A stretch of DNA of 11,249 nt from Desulfovibrio sp. (GCA_014804905.1 JAAUYX010000073.1:12694-23942), one strand, 5' to 3'. Positions 1 to 6,514 are shown, counted from the stretch's first letter. Notes: generated by a model not told the origin, from the sequence alone. A program made the numbers and translations.

Positions 1-1735
1 CGGGCACCCCTACCACACGGACCCGGAGGTGCATCACGGCGTGGCCGAGCTCGTCACCTCCTGCGGGCTCGCCGTGCTCACCGAGGATTCCGTGGCCCAC
101 CTCATGCCGGACCCCGGTCCCCTGCGCGTGGTGGACCAGTGGGCCTACCACTCGAGGCTCTACCGCGCGGGCGCGCTGGCCACGGCGGCGGACAATCTCG
201 CCGTGTTGCAGCTGCTCTCTTTCGGTTGCGGCCTCGACGCCGTGACCGCCGACCAGCTGGAGGAAATCGTCCGCCGCGGCGGCCGCCTCTATGCCCAGAT
301 CAAGGTGGACGAAGGGGCGAACCTCGGGCCCGCGCGCATCCGCATTCGCTCGCTTCTGGCGGCCATGCGCGACCAGAAGGAACGGCGCGAGGCCGCGGCC
401 CCGGTTCGGAAAACCTCACCCGCAGGAACGAGCGGCCCCACCTGCCGGCCCATATGTCGGAAGGCCGGCCCCGCTGCTTCGGAGCACGACGACGCCCCGG
501 CCTTCACGCACGACATGCGCCACACCCACACCCTGCTCGTGCCGCAAATGTCGCCCATGCACTTCCAGTTCGTGCCCGAGATTTTCGGCGCCGAGGGCTA
601 TGACGCCGTGCTCCTCCCCAGCGTGAGCCGCAAGGCCATCGAGCTCGGGCTCAGACATGTGAACAACGACGCCTGCTATCCGGCCATCGTGGTCATCGGG
701 CAGCTCCTCGAGGCCGTGCTCGGCGGGCAATACGACACCAACAAGATCGCCCTTGTCATCTCGCAGACGGGCGGCGGCTGCCGCGCCACCAACTATGTGG
801 GCTTTTTGCGCAAGGCCCTGCACGACGCCGGGCTTTCGCACATCCCCATCGCCTCCTTTTCCACCAGCATCAGTTCGCCGGGCATCCCGCTGACGCGGCG
901 CATCTTCAAGCGCCTGATCATGACCGGGCACTACGGCGACGCGCTCATGCGCATGGTGCACCGTCTGCGCCCCTACGAGCGCGAGCCGGGCATGGTGGAG
1001 GCGCTGGCCGGCGAGTGGGCGGAAAAGGCCAGGGGCAATATCGCCTCCGGCGGGGTGCTCCGCTTCCAGCGCAACATGCTCGCCATGATCCGGGAATTCG
1101 ACCGCCTGCCCATCACCACGGAAGAGCGCCGCCCGCGCGTGGGCCTTGTGGGCGAGATACTCCTCAAGTACCACCCGGACGCCAACAACAACGCCGCGCG
1201 CATCATCGAGGAGGAGGGCGGCGAGGCCGTGGTCACGGACCTCATCGACTTCTTGCTCTACAATTTTTACGACCATGTCTTTAATTACCGCCATCTGGCG
1301 GGCCCGCGGCGCGACGCGCGCGTGGCCATGGCGGGCATCGCCTTTCTGGAATTCACGCGGCTCTTCATGCGCCACGGCTTCCGGCGCAGCCGCCGTTTCA
1401 GCGCGCCCGCGCGCTTCCACGAACTTCGCGGCCGCACGCGCAATCTCATTTCCCTCGGGCACCAGACGGGCGAGGGCTGGCTGCTCGGCGCGGAAATGGT
1501 GCGGATGCTCGAAAGCGGGGTCAGCGGTATTCTCTGTATGCAGCCCTTCGGGTGCCTCCCCAACCATATCGTGGGCAAGGGCCTCATCCGCGAGCTCAAG
1601 CGCCGCTACCCCAGGGCCACCATCACCGCGCTCGACTATGACCCTGGCGCGAGCGAGGTCAACCAGATCAACCGCATCAAGCTCATGATGCGCGCAGGCC
1701 TCCACGAGGCATCGGGGGGCGCGCGAAGCGCCTAG
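1..1735 (+). CDS. Acyl-CoA dehydratase activase-related protein (HgdC/COG3580-3581 type), 3' part
   Basis: This is the C-terminal 577 codons of a larger protein; the frame is open to the left edge (reading from base 2), and the GTG at 29 is internal. The first residues (G-H-P-Y-H-T-D-P-E-V) resemble the G-R-P-Y-H-x-D-P-E-x-N-H-G motif of long proteins in which a BadF/HgdC-like ATPase is fused to 2-hydroxyacyl-CoA dehydratase-like domains. Cysteines suited to an iron-sulfur site lie at 674-676 (N-N-D-A-C-Y-P), 779-781 (G-G-G-C-R-A) and 1535-1555 (C-M-Q-P-F-G-C-L-P-N-H). In known relatives, the activase uses ATP to drive one electron into a dehydratase Fe-S centre; many long homologues in anaerobes have no proven substrate. 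A segment at about 385-510 looks like a variable linker between two conserved blocks. The ATPase domain would lie outside the window. The family call is firm; the substrate is unknown. Confidence 0.85.
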   Translation, partial: GHPYHTDPEVHHGVAELVTSCGLAVLTEDSVAHLMPDPGPLRVVDQWAYHSRLYRAGALATAADNLAVLQLLSFGCGLDAVTADQLEEIVRRGGRLYAQIKVDEGANLGPARIRIRSLLAAMRDQKERREAAAPVRKTSPAGTSGPTCRPICRKAGPAASEHDDAPAFTHDMRHTHTLLVPQMSPMHFQFVPEIFGAEGYDAVLLPSVSRKAIELGLRHVNNDACYPAIVVIGQLLEAVLGGQYDTNKIALVISQTGGGCRATNYVGFLRKALHDAGLSHIPIASFSTSISSPGIPLTRRIFKRLIMTGHYGDALMRMVHRLRPYEREPGMVEALAGEWAEKARGNIASGGVLRFQRNMLAMIREFDRLPITTEERRPRVGLVGEILLKYHPDANNNAARIIEEEGGEAVVTDLIDFLLYNFYDHVFNYRHLAGPRRDARVAMAGIAFLEFTRLFMRHGFRRSRRFSAPARFHELRGRTRNLISLGHQTGEGWLLGAEMVRMLESGVSGILCMQPFGCLPNHIVGKGLIRELKRRYPRATITALDYDPGASEVNQINRIKLMMRAGLHEASGGARSA

Positions 1736-1754
1736 AGGGGCGGGAGGCCGCTAC

Positions 1755-1777
1755 GGGGGCGCGCCCTGGGGCGCCCG
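1755..1777 (+). terminator. GC-rich hairpin after the activase gene
   Basis: An inverted repeat, GGGCGC at 1757-1762 and GCGCCC at 1771-1776, lies about 20 bases after the stop codon. The loop contains further G/C that could extend pairing. There is no T tract after it, so it may be a 3'-end stabiliser or a Rho-linked site instead of a classic intrinsic terminator. Confidence 0.35.
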
Positions 1778-1809
1778 CAGCAAGGACTCCACTTGATTCC
1801 GGGACGTGC

Positions 1810-1838
1810 TTGCAAGCTGGGATTTTTTATGCCATAAC
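1810..1838 (+). promoter_or_regulatory. Putative sigma-70-type promoter of the dsrC pair
   Basis: A TTGCAA -35 (1810-1815) and a CATAAC -10 (1833-1838) are separated by exactly 17 bases. Transcription would begin near 1845, leaving a leader of about 120 nucleotides before dsrC1. It is the best hexamer pair in the 230-base gap between the activase gene and dsrC1. No start-site data are available. Confidence 0.5.
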
Positions 1839-1850
1839 GCTTGTGTACCT

Positions 1851-1911
1851 GCGGCAGAACGCCGCCTGACCAAGTGAGGAACTCGGCCGGATATGGGTTC
1901 CGGCTGGCCGA
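1851..1911 (+). promoter_or_regulatory. Structured 5' leader of dsrC1 (two hairpins)
   Basis: Downstream of the putative promoter are two inverted repeats. The first is GCGGC (1851-1855) with GCCGC (1861-1865) around a five-base loop. The second is TCGGCC (1883-1888) with GGCCGA (1906-1911), which also contains inner CCGG elements. Neither is followed by a T tract, so they are more likely mRNA-stabilising or regulatory leader structures than terminators. No known riboswitch class was recognised. The rest of the leader, to 1952, shows nothing further. Confidence 0.35.
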
Positions 1912-1965
1912 CGTCAGGGCAATCCCGTCCCGTCGAGTGAGACTATCTGTCCAAGGAGGACACGC

Positions 1966-2283
1966 ATGGCTGAGATCACCTTTAAAGGGAAAAGCTTCGA
2001 AGTTGACGAAGACGGCTTTCTGCTCCGCTTCGATGACTGGTGCCCGGAATGGCTGGAATATGTGAAGGAGTCCGAGGGCATCAGCGATATTACCCCCGAT
2101 CACCAGAAGATTCTCGATTTCCTCCAGGACTACTACCGCAAGAACGGGATTGCGCCCATGGTGCGCATCCTTTCCAAGAATACCGGCTACAAGCTGAAGG
2201 AAGTGTACGAACTCTTCCCCTCCGGCCCCGGCAAGGGCGCCTGCAAGATGGCTGGCCTGCCCAAGCCCACCGGCTGCGTGTAG
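1966..2283 (+). CDS. dsrC: DsrC, sulfur-carrier protein of dissimilatory sulfite reductase (copy 1)
   Basis: DsrC is the small cytoplasmic partner of sulfite reductase DsrAB. It accepts the sulfur atom as a trisulfide bridging its two C-terminal cysteines, which is then reduced by membrane complexes such as DsrMKJOP. The 105-residue product is the full family length. It shows the F-D-D-W segment (22-25), the helical core and the conserved flexible C-terminal arm, with Cys93 (G-A-C-K-M-A-G) and the penultimate Cys104 (P-T-G-C-V). Both cysteines are needed for the sulfur cycle and separate true DsrC from TusE-like proteins with only the last one. An AAGGAGGA ribosome site (1953-1960) sits 5 bases before the ATG. 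It is followed 33 bases later by a near-identical copy. As is common in Desulfovibrio, dsrC lies away from dsrAB, none of which is in this window. Confidence 0.97.
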   Translation: MAEITFKGKSFEVDEDGFLLRFDDWCPEWLEYVKESEGISDITPDHQKILDFLQDYYRKNGIAPMVRILSKNTGYKLKEVYELFPSGPGKGACKMAGLPKPTGCV

Positions 2284-2316
2284 TCAACGCTTTTTCCTAA
2301 AAAGGAGGACACGCGC

Positions 2317-2634
2317 ATGGCTGAGATCACCTTCAAGGGCAAGACGTTTGAAGTGGATGAAGACGGCTTCCTGCTGCACTTCGATGACTGGTGCCCGGAA
2401 TGGCTCGAGTATGTGAAAGAATCCGAGGGCATTCCGGAAATCACGCCTGACCACCAGAAGCTGCTCGACTTCCTCCAGGACTACTACCGCAAGAACGGCA
2501 TTGCGCCCATGGTGCGCATCCTTTCCAAGAACACGGGCTACAAGCTCAAGGAAATCTACGAGCTCTTCCCCTCCGGCCCCGGCAAGGGCGCCTGCAAGAT
2601 GGCCGGCCTGCCCAAGCCCACCGGCTGTGTGTAG
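2317..2634 (+). CDS. dsrC: DsrC, sulfur-carrier protein (tandem copy 2)
   Basis: A second complete 105-residue DsrC that differs from copy 1 at only six positions: S10T, R21H, S40P, D41E, I49L and V80I. Both redox cysteines, Cys93 and Cys104, and the whole C-terminal arm are unchanged, so it should be able to carry the trisulfide. The ribosome site AGGAGG (2303-2308) repeats the context of copy 1 (AGGAGGACACGC before the start), so the duplication probably included the Shine-Dalgarno region. Many third-position differences spread along the gene show that the duplication is not brand new and that selection kept both proteins functional. It shares the upstream promoter and ends at the terminator at 2666-2694. 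Possible roles are dosage of an abundant protein or slightly different partners; the sequence does not distinguish these. Confidence 0.96.
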   Translation: MAEITFKGKTFEVDEDGFLLHFDDWCPEWLEYVKESEGIPEITPDHQKLLDFLQDYYRKNGIAPMVRILSKNTGYKLKEIYELFPSGPGKGACKMAGLPKPTGCV

Positions 2635-2665
2635 TCCGCGCCGCAGTTTCTCCCGCTGAATACCG

Positions 2666-2694
2666 AAAACCCCCGGTCATGCCGGGGGTTTTTT
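2666..2694. terminator. Strong bidirectional intrinsic terminator
   Basis: The stem AAAACCCCCGG (2666-2676) pairs with CCGGGGGTTTT (2682-2692) around a five-base loop and continues into TT on the plus side. It closes the dsrC unit 31 bases after the dsrC2 stop. On the minus strand the same stem also ends in TTTT, about 75 bases after the stop of the AT-rich gene, so it can serve both converging transcripts. Confidence 0.92.
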
Positions 2695-2766
2695 CGTTGG
2701 GAATAACTCGCGCCTGAACGCTCTCAAAAGATTGTCCTGCCAAGCTCTCTCATTTATTTTGGCCTC

Positions 2767-4194
2767 TCAGATAATTTTACGTTCAATATCTATTATTTTC
2801 CGGATATCAGAAGTCAAATTATTACCACCCCGATGATCACTTGGAGTTTTTGCTACACTGAACGTATAACGTGGGTCATGAAATATGAGTTTATAATGCG
2901 CTCCTTCGTCACTTATTGTAAATCCTAAAGATTTTAATTGTGATTTTGCCGAATCGTTTAACCTCGTCCGATTTGCAAAAATATCTTCAACACCTGCAAT
3001 TATTTTTTCACAATTACCGCTTCTTGGATTTGCCTCAAGTAGCGAGTCGATTATGTCCACGGCGCGGGACGAAGCTGGGAATCTATTCCGGACTTGAGAG
3101 AGTATACTATATAATAAATCTTCCTTTTCTGAGGGATATAAAGCAGGTTCTGTACCTGATTTAAAGAAATTACTATCTGATGAACTACCTTTTAACGCTT
3201 CATGAAGCGAATCACATCGTGCCTCTAGTGAATATACGAGCTGGTTAAGCTCATCAATTTTATCGCGAAGGCCTTTATTTTCTTGATCGAATGTATTAAT
3301 ATATTCTTCAAGCTGCTTTTTATCATGCTTATTTATATCTTGCCATTCAAGCATCTTCTTTCTGGATTGGAGAGCTACAATCTGATTCCAATTATATGTT
3401 GTAGCATCTAATCTATTTATTAATGGGCGCCATACGGAATCAATAATTCCTTGAATCATTTCTCGATTGTCATCATAATATTCAAATCCATATTTTTTAC
3501 ACGAAGATGTGCCTGGGAAATAAATCCCTACATAACCAAAATAGGAGTTGTTTCCATTTGTATCAAAACGTAATTTCGAAGCAGTTTCTGGTTTCTGTTC
3601 TAAAAATACATGTGCAAGCCCACCTAATTTTCTTGCTAACTCTCTCGAATCGACTCTATGCTTTCCATATGGATCACAGCTGACATAGACTGCCGGTAGT
3701 GAGTAATCATAATCACCTAGCATAATTTTAACGCATATATCATAAAATTCGTTATCTGCGTCAAGCGGATAATCAGTTATTGGAATCCCACTATCATCTT
3801 TACAAAACCCCATTTCAATAAACTTTCTAACAATATACGGTTTATGAACTTTCGGTAGGCGTATACCGAAGTCTGTACGATTACAATTCAGCTGAATAAG
3901 TATAAATTTTAATCCATTTTCAGATATATAAATACAGTCGTTAATCCAGAGTGCATTTCCATCTTGGTTTTCAAGACGACAAGCGACTACATTAACATGG
4001 TCATTTTCAAAGTGGCGAATTGAGAACGTCACATTTCCATCACGACATTCAAAATCTTCTCGAGATTTTTCCTCATAACTTCGAACATTAATGGAGTAGT
4101 GGGGACTGCCTTCCACCCATTCTTTAAAAAGCTGTACACAGTTTTCGGGGGTAATCTCCTCCTTGAGGGGTAGCTTTGTACTAAATACGAGCAT
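2767..4194 (-). CDS. Unrecognised 475-residue protein of the AT-rich island: N-terminal module, coiled coil, HicA-like C-terminus
   Basis: No named family was recognised. Residues 1-260 are mixed alpha/beta. Their segments L-A-R-K-L-G-G-L-A-H-V-F (186-197) and Y-F-G-Y-V-G-I-Y-F-P-G (218-228) resemble a module I recall, without a name, from large uncharacterised bacterial proteins. Residues about 289-335 are rich in E, K, Q and spaced leucines, as in a coiled coil. Residues about 415-470 read L-G-F-x(6)-G-A-H-Y-K-L, then S-D-H-R-G-G and a closing helix; this resembles the G-S-H-x-K core of HicA-type RNases, with His433 at the catalytic position. There is no signal peptide or membrane segment. 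The start is well set: AGAGGAG at 4203-4209 lies 8 bases before the ATG. The gene stands alone between divergent or convergent high-GC neighbours, has very different base composition and its own promoter, all typical of recently gained defence or toxin genes. That role is an inference. Confidence 0.8.
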   Translation of the reverse strand: MLVFSTKLPLKEEITPENCVQLFKEWVEGSPHYSINVRSYEEKSREDFECRDGNVTFSIRHFENDHVNVVACRLENQDGNALWINDCIYISENGLKFILIQLNCNRTDFGIRLPKVHKPYIVRKFIEMGFCKDDSGIPITDYPLDADNEFYDICVKIMLGDYDYSLPAVYVSCDPYGKHRVDSRELARKLGGLAHVFLEQKPETASKLRFDTNGNNSYFGYVGIYFPGTSSCKKYGFEYYDDNREMIQGIIDSVWRPLINRLDATTYNWNQIVALQSRKKMLEWQDINKHDKKQLEEYINTFDQENKGLRDKIDELNQLVYSLEARCDSLHEALKGSSSDSNFFKSGTEPALYPSEKEDLLYSILSQVRNRFPASSRAVDIIDSLLEANPRSGNCEKIIAGVEDIFANRTRLNDSAKSQLKSLGFTISDEGAHYKLIFHDPRYTFSVAKTPSDHRGGNNLTSDIRKIIDIERKII

Positions 4195-4269
4195 CTTTAC
4201 AACTCCTCTTTATACACTAACATCCACAGAGATTGAACCCGTTATTTTGCGATTGCCACACTTATTTAA

Positions 4270-4298
4270 ATAAAATATCGAGCCAATGTGAATGTCAA
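4270..4298 (-). promoter_or_regulatory. Promoter of the AT-rich island gene
   Basis: On the minus strand a perfect TTGACA -35 (4293-4298) is followed by 17 bases and TTTTAT (4270-4275) as -10. Transcription would begin near 4263, giving a leader of about 69 nucleotides. The promoter lies at the right edge of the AT-rich DNA, so the island carries its own expression signal. The remainder of the 4195-4378 gap holds no gene that I can see. Confidence 0.65.
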
Positions 4299-4378
4299 GG
4301 GGCTCTGAGGAGGGGCCCCGTCGTACAAGGCCTTCCTCCCCAAAGTAGGTTTCAACCTCCGGAATCGCTCCTTCTAGC

Positions 4379-4936
4379 CTAAAATCTGGGGAAGAGCGCC
4401 GGGTCCTTGGGCTGAAGCTTCTTCATCACTTCCTTGCCCGCCTCCTGGTCGCCGAAAATAGTGACGGCCGCGGCCTCCTTGCCGTTGGCCCCAATCCAGG
4501 CGCGCCCCGTGGCCTTGCCGCGCGTGAAGCCGAATTCCTGGATGCCGTCCTTCTCCTCCAGAGCCTCCAGGCTCACCTTGTCCTTCTCCATGTTGGCGCG
4601 CATGTTCTTGGCCAGCTCCTCGGCGTTGAGATTGGCCTTCATCACATTGATGGCGATGGCCCCCTTGTTGCCGGGCGCCCCGAGAAGCACGCTCACCGCG
4701 CCGTTCTGCGTCTGCACGGGCTTGAGCAGCCGCCAGCCCTTTTCAAGACTGAGGTTGAAATAGGCGGTCTTGATTTCCTTGGGCTGCTGCTGTTGCGCGC
4801 CGGGATTCTGCTGGCCCTGCTCTTGCTGGCCGTGGAGATGGCGCGGCGCGCGAATCTTAGCCTGCGCCGTGTCACACAGGGAAATCGCCATCACGAGGGC
4901 CAGAGCCCAACACCACACATGGAAGCCTTTTTTCAT
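4379..4936 (-). CDS. Exported protein of unknown function (185 residues)
   Basis: The product begins M-K-K-G-F-H-V-W with a hydrophobic stretch (about 8-20) and a likely signal peptidase I site after A-Q-A (24-26), so it should be periplasmic or surface-exposed. A glutamine-rich linker (38-53) leads to a compact domain of about 125 residues with alternating strands (F-N-L-S-L-E-K-G-W-R-L-L, about 60-71; V-S-V-L-L-G, 81-86) and helices. This layout resembles small periplasmic proteins seen in Desulfovibrio, but I cannot name the family. The ATG at 4936 is preferred over the GTG at 4942, because the AGGAG ribosome site (4946-4950) is 9 bases from the ATG but only 3 from the GTG. It is divergent from the nuclease gene at 5168. 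No catalytic motif is visible. Confidence 0.8.
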   Translation of the reverse strand: MKKGFHVWCWALALVMAISLCDTAQAKIRAPRHLHGQQEQGQQNPGAQQQQPKEIKTAYFNLSLEKGWRLLKPVQTQNGAVSVLLGAPGNKGAIAINVMKANLNAEELAKNMRANMEKDKVSLEALEEKDGIQEFGFTRGKATGRAWIGANGKEAAAVTIFGDQEAGKEVMKKLQPKDPALFPRF

Positions 4937-5019
4937 CGTCACTCTCTCCTGCTCGGGAAATGTTCCTGTTCCACGGCCGCAGCGCCAGCGCAGGGCCAGG
5001 CGGCCTTACGCAGCATAGC

Positions 5020-5060
5020 GCGCATCGCCCCGATGCGCCAGTGCCGGGAAAAGCCCCGGC
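5020..5060. other. Two adjacent perfect hairpins in the divergent intergenic region
   Basis: Between the divergent genes at 4936 and 5168, GCGCATCG (5020-5027) pairs perfectly with CGATGCGC (5031-5038) around a CCC loop. Five bases later, GCCGGG (5043-5048) pairs with CCCGGC (5055-5060) around a six-base loop. There is no T tract on either side. They could be leader structures of the minus-strand gene, an operator or part of a small RNA. Nothing else was identified in 4937-5167. Confidence 0.4.
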
Positions 5061-5131
5061 TCCCACAGGCCAGAGATGCCCGACAGCCCCTTCTTTCATC
5101 CCCGCAGTCGCCACGCTCTCCCCCCGTGTAC

Positions 5132-5160
5132 TTGTGGGCGTGGCCTGCCTGTGCTATAGG
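5132..5160 (+). promoter_or_regulatory. Possible promoter of the nuclease gene
   Basis: TTGTGG (5132-5137), 17 bases, then TATAGG (5155-5160). If used, transcription would begin at or just before the ATG at 5168, giving a nearly leaderless message. Both hexamers are imperfect, so this is weak. Confidence 0.25.
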
Positions 5161-5167
5161 ATAACCT

Positions 5168-5680
5168 ATGCGTTGGTACTTCCTTCCCGCGCTCCTGCTC
5201 GGGGCGCTCCTTGGCGCGGCCACTGCCCACGCCTTTCCGGCCGAGGTGCTCTCCATCCACGATGGGGACAGCATCACGGCCCGGCGCGTGGGCGCGAAGC
5301 AGGAAAAGCCGCAGAAGGTGCGCATCTACGGCATCGACTGCCCCGAGCTCGGCCAGCCCTATGGCGAGGAGGCCCGGGCACTGGCAAAACAGGTGCTGGA
5401 CGGCAAGACGGTGGAAATCGTCCCGGCGCAGAAGGGCAAGAGCTACAGACGCGAGGTGGGCGGCATTGTCCTGGTGAGCGATATGCTCGTCATTCAGGAC
5501 GCGCTCGTCAGCGCGGGCCTCGCCTGGGTGGATGACCGCTTCTGCAAGCTGCCCGTCTGCGACCTCTGGCGCCTGCACCAGCGCGAGGCCAGGAGCGCCG
5601 GGCGGGGCCTCTGGGCCGACGAGGCTGCCGTGCCGCCGTGGACCTGGCGCAAGATGCAGCGCGCGAAGCAGAAAAAGTAG
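5168..5680 (+). CDS. Exported thermonuclease-family (SNase-like) nuclease
   Basis: This is a 170-residue staphylococcal-nuclease-fold enzyme, expected to cleave DNA or RNA with Ca2+. A signal peptide with a hydrophobic core (about 5-18) ends at A-H-A (20-22), so it acts outside the cytoplasm. The family core is complete: H-D-G-D-S-I (31-36, metal-binding Asp), V-R-I-Y-G-I-D-C-P-E (51-60, with Arg52, Asp57 and the general-base Glu60 of the R-x4-D-x2-E pattern), G-E-E-A-R (66-70), and an arginine pair at 94-95 that probably supplies the second catalytic arginine. C-K-L-P-V-C near residue 126 followed by a G-L-W segment is common in Gram-negative members. An AGGA at 5158-5161 is a modest ribosome site. 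Likely roles are nutrient scavenging or degradation of extracellular DNA. The gene is monocistronic and faces away from the exported protein on its left. Confidence 0.93.
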   Translation: MRWYFLPALLLGALLGAATAHAFPAEVLSIHDGDSITARRVGAKQEKPQKVRIYGIDCPELGQPYGEEARALAKQVLDGKTVEIVPAQKGKSYRREVGGIVLVSDMLVIQDALVSAGLAWVDDRFCKLPVCDLWRLHQREARSAGRGLWADEAAVPPWTWRKMQRAKQKK

Positions 5681-5794
5681 ACGCCGCCAAGTGGCTGCCG
5701 CGAGGGCGTCATCGACTCAGCGGCGGACCTGGCACTGTCCGCCCGTGTCGAGGGCTTTGCCCGAATCCCGTGCCCGTCAATCATCGTCCTCCTG

Positions 5795-5980
5795 CCTCTC
5801 CTTCCCCACTTCCTTGAGGAAGGCCCGCGCACGGGCAAATACCGCACCGGAAAGGACAACCTGATCGTGGACATGGCAAATGGCAGCAGCCACATGAGCG
5901 TCGCCGACTATGCCGTCGCCTTTGTGGATGAAATCGAAAAGCCCGCACATTCTTGCGAAAGATTCACCGTGGGCACCTAG
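5795..5980 (+). pseudogene. C-terminal remnant of a NAD(P)-binding oxidoreductase (NmrA/YwnB-like)
   Basis: One frame, open from the nuclease stop to TAG at 5978-5980, encodes E-E-G-P-R-T-G-K-Y-R-T-G, then S-H-M-S-V-A-D-Y-A-V-A-F-V-D-E-I-E, then E-R-F-T-V-G-T at its end. This closely matches the C-terminal third of short NAD(P)H-binding reductases (Rrf2-linked NADH-flavin reductase type), where the typical text is E-G-x-R-T-G-K-Y, I-S-x-A-D-Y-A-x-A-x-V-D-E. The N-terminal Rossmann nucleotide-binding part with its glycine-rich loop is absent, and there is no usable start codon before an internal ATG at 5873. Upstream sequence in the same frame (5681-5790) does not resemble the family. It is therefore a dead fragment left by deletion. 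The family is recognised from motifs only. Confidence 0.65.
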
Positions 5981-5998
5981 GCGCTTGCATCCGGGCGT

Positions 5999-6028
5999 AA
6001 AAAAGGGGGGCCGTGAGGCCCCCCTTTT
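5999..6028. terminator. Bidirectional intrinsic terminator
   Basis: AAAAGGGGGGCC (6001-6012) pairs perfectly with GGCCCCCCTTTT (6017-6028) around a GTGA loop. On the minus strand the stem is followed by six T, a better terminator for the gene at 6131-6412; on the plus strand it is followed by TTTTG after the pseudogene. The stretch 6029-6130 holds nothing else recognisable. Confidence 0.88.
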
Positions 6029-6130
6029 GTGTTGAGTATGCGGTGAAAGCGGAAATCGGCGTCGCCTTCATGTCGGAAAGGTGATGCGTGTGATGTGCAT
6101 CTTTACAGGGCGCACGCCTGCGAAGCGCTC

Positions 6131-6412
6131 CTACTGGGTGGGCGACTCCTCGCAGGGGTGCACAAGGGCGAGCGCCAGCCTGGCGGCGGAGAGGGTGGGA
6201 CCGGGCCGCCCGCCGCCCACGCGACGGCGCACAAAGCCGGCCATGTCCAGCGCCACGGCTGCATCATTGGGCACAAAGCGGCTGGCGTTTTTATTGTCTT
6301 CAAGAATGTCGAGGTATCTGTCGATCTTTGCGAGGTCCTGATGGTTTCCCGGTGGTTCGTCGGGCCGCTGCGCGAGCGGCTCAAAGGATGTGTGATTCAG
6401 AATCAGCGACAT
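6131..6412 (-). CDS. Small protein of unknown function, likely in the motility regulon (93 residues)
   Basis: No family was recognised. The start at 6412 is chosen because AGGAGG (6420-6425) lies 7 bases upstream; an in-frame ATG at 6418 almost touches that site. The protein starts M-S-L-I-L-N-H, like the M-S-L-x-I-N-H start of flagellins, but the rest is not flagellin: it lacks the A-A-D-D-A-A-G-L motif and is far too short. Residues 26-46 are charged and probably helical, and a G-G-G-R-P-G-P turn (66-72) precedes a hydrophobic helix (74-84). No signal peptide or membrane span is seen. The upstream region carries a perfect sigma-28 -10 element, so co-expression with flagellar genes is likely. 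It could be a flagellar accessory protein or a remnant that kept a flagellin promoter and start; neither is shown. Confidence 0.6.
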   Translation of the reverse strand: MSLILNHTSFEPLAQRPDEPPGNHQDLAKIDRYLDILEDNKNASRFVPNDAAVALDMAGFVRRRVGGGRPGPTLSAARLALALVHPCEESPTQ

Positions 6413-6514
6413 GTCCATTCCTCCTTGAATGGTTCACTGCTTCCCTGCAGACGGATGACGCCGTTCCCCGCGCGCAAGGCGCACGGGTACCACTGCTTCC
6501 ACTCAACACCGCCC

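Larger units (their letters stand above)
1953..2634 (+). repeat. Tandem gene duplication (dsrC1/dsrC2 with ribosome sites)
   Basis: Two direct repeat units, about 1953-2283 and 2302-2634, contain the ribosome site and the complete dsrC frame. They are separated by an unrelated spacer of about 20 bases (2284-2301). The longest identical run noticed is about 40 bases near the 3' ends, encoding the conserved C-terminal arm. Confidence 0.9.

Noticed and set aside
416..1705. Long minus-strand open frame (429 codons) opposite the activase gene
   Set aside because: Its composition (many A, H, E, D, V, no known motif) is what the complement of a high-GC gene gives. The plus-strand frame has clear family motifs throughout.
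2940..3164. Plus-strand open frame inside the AT-rich gene
   Set aside because: It is short, has no ribosome site, and lies within the strongly supported minus-strand gene.
4307..4338. Possible hairpin (GAGGAGGGGCC with GGCCTTCCTC) downstream of the exported protein
   Set aside because: Only four solid pairs plus wobble pairs form, and there is no T tract, so it is not supported as a terminator.
2695..4378. Direct repeats or attachment sites flanking the AT-rich island
   Set aside because: Only short imperfect similarities (GGCCTCTCAG versus GGCTCTGAGG) were seen by eye. There is no integrase, tRNA or transposase nearby.
5039..5090. Resemblance to a cobalamin riboswitch core
   Set aside because: A few bases such as GCCAGTG and GGGAAAAG look similar, but the order and the conserved B12-box arrangement are missing on both strands.
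4960..5535. Plus-strand open frame across the exported-protein/nuclease gap
   Set aside because: It overlaps most of the nuclease gene in another frame, has no ribosome site, and shows no family motifs.
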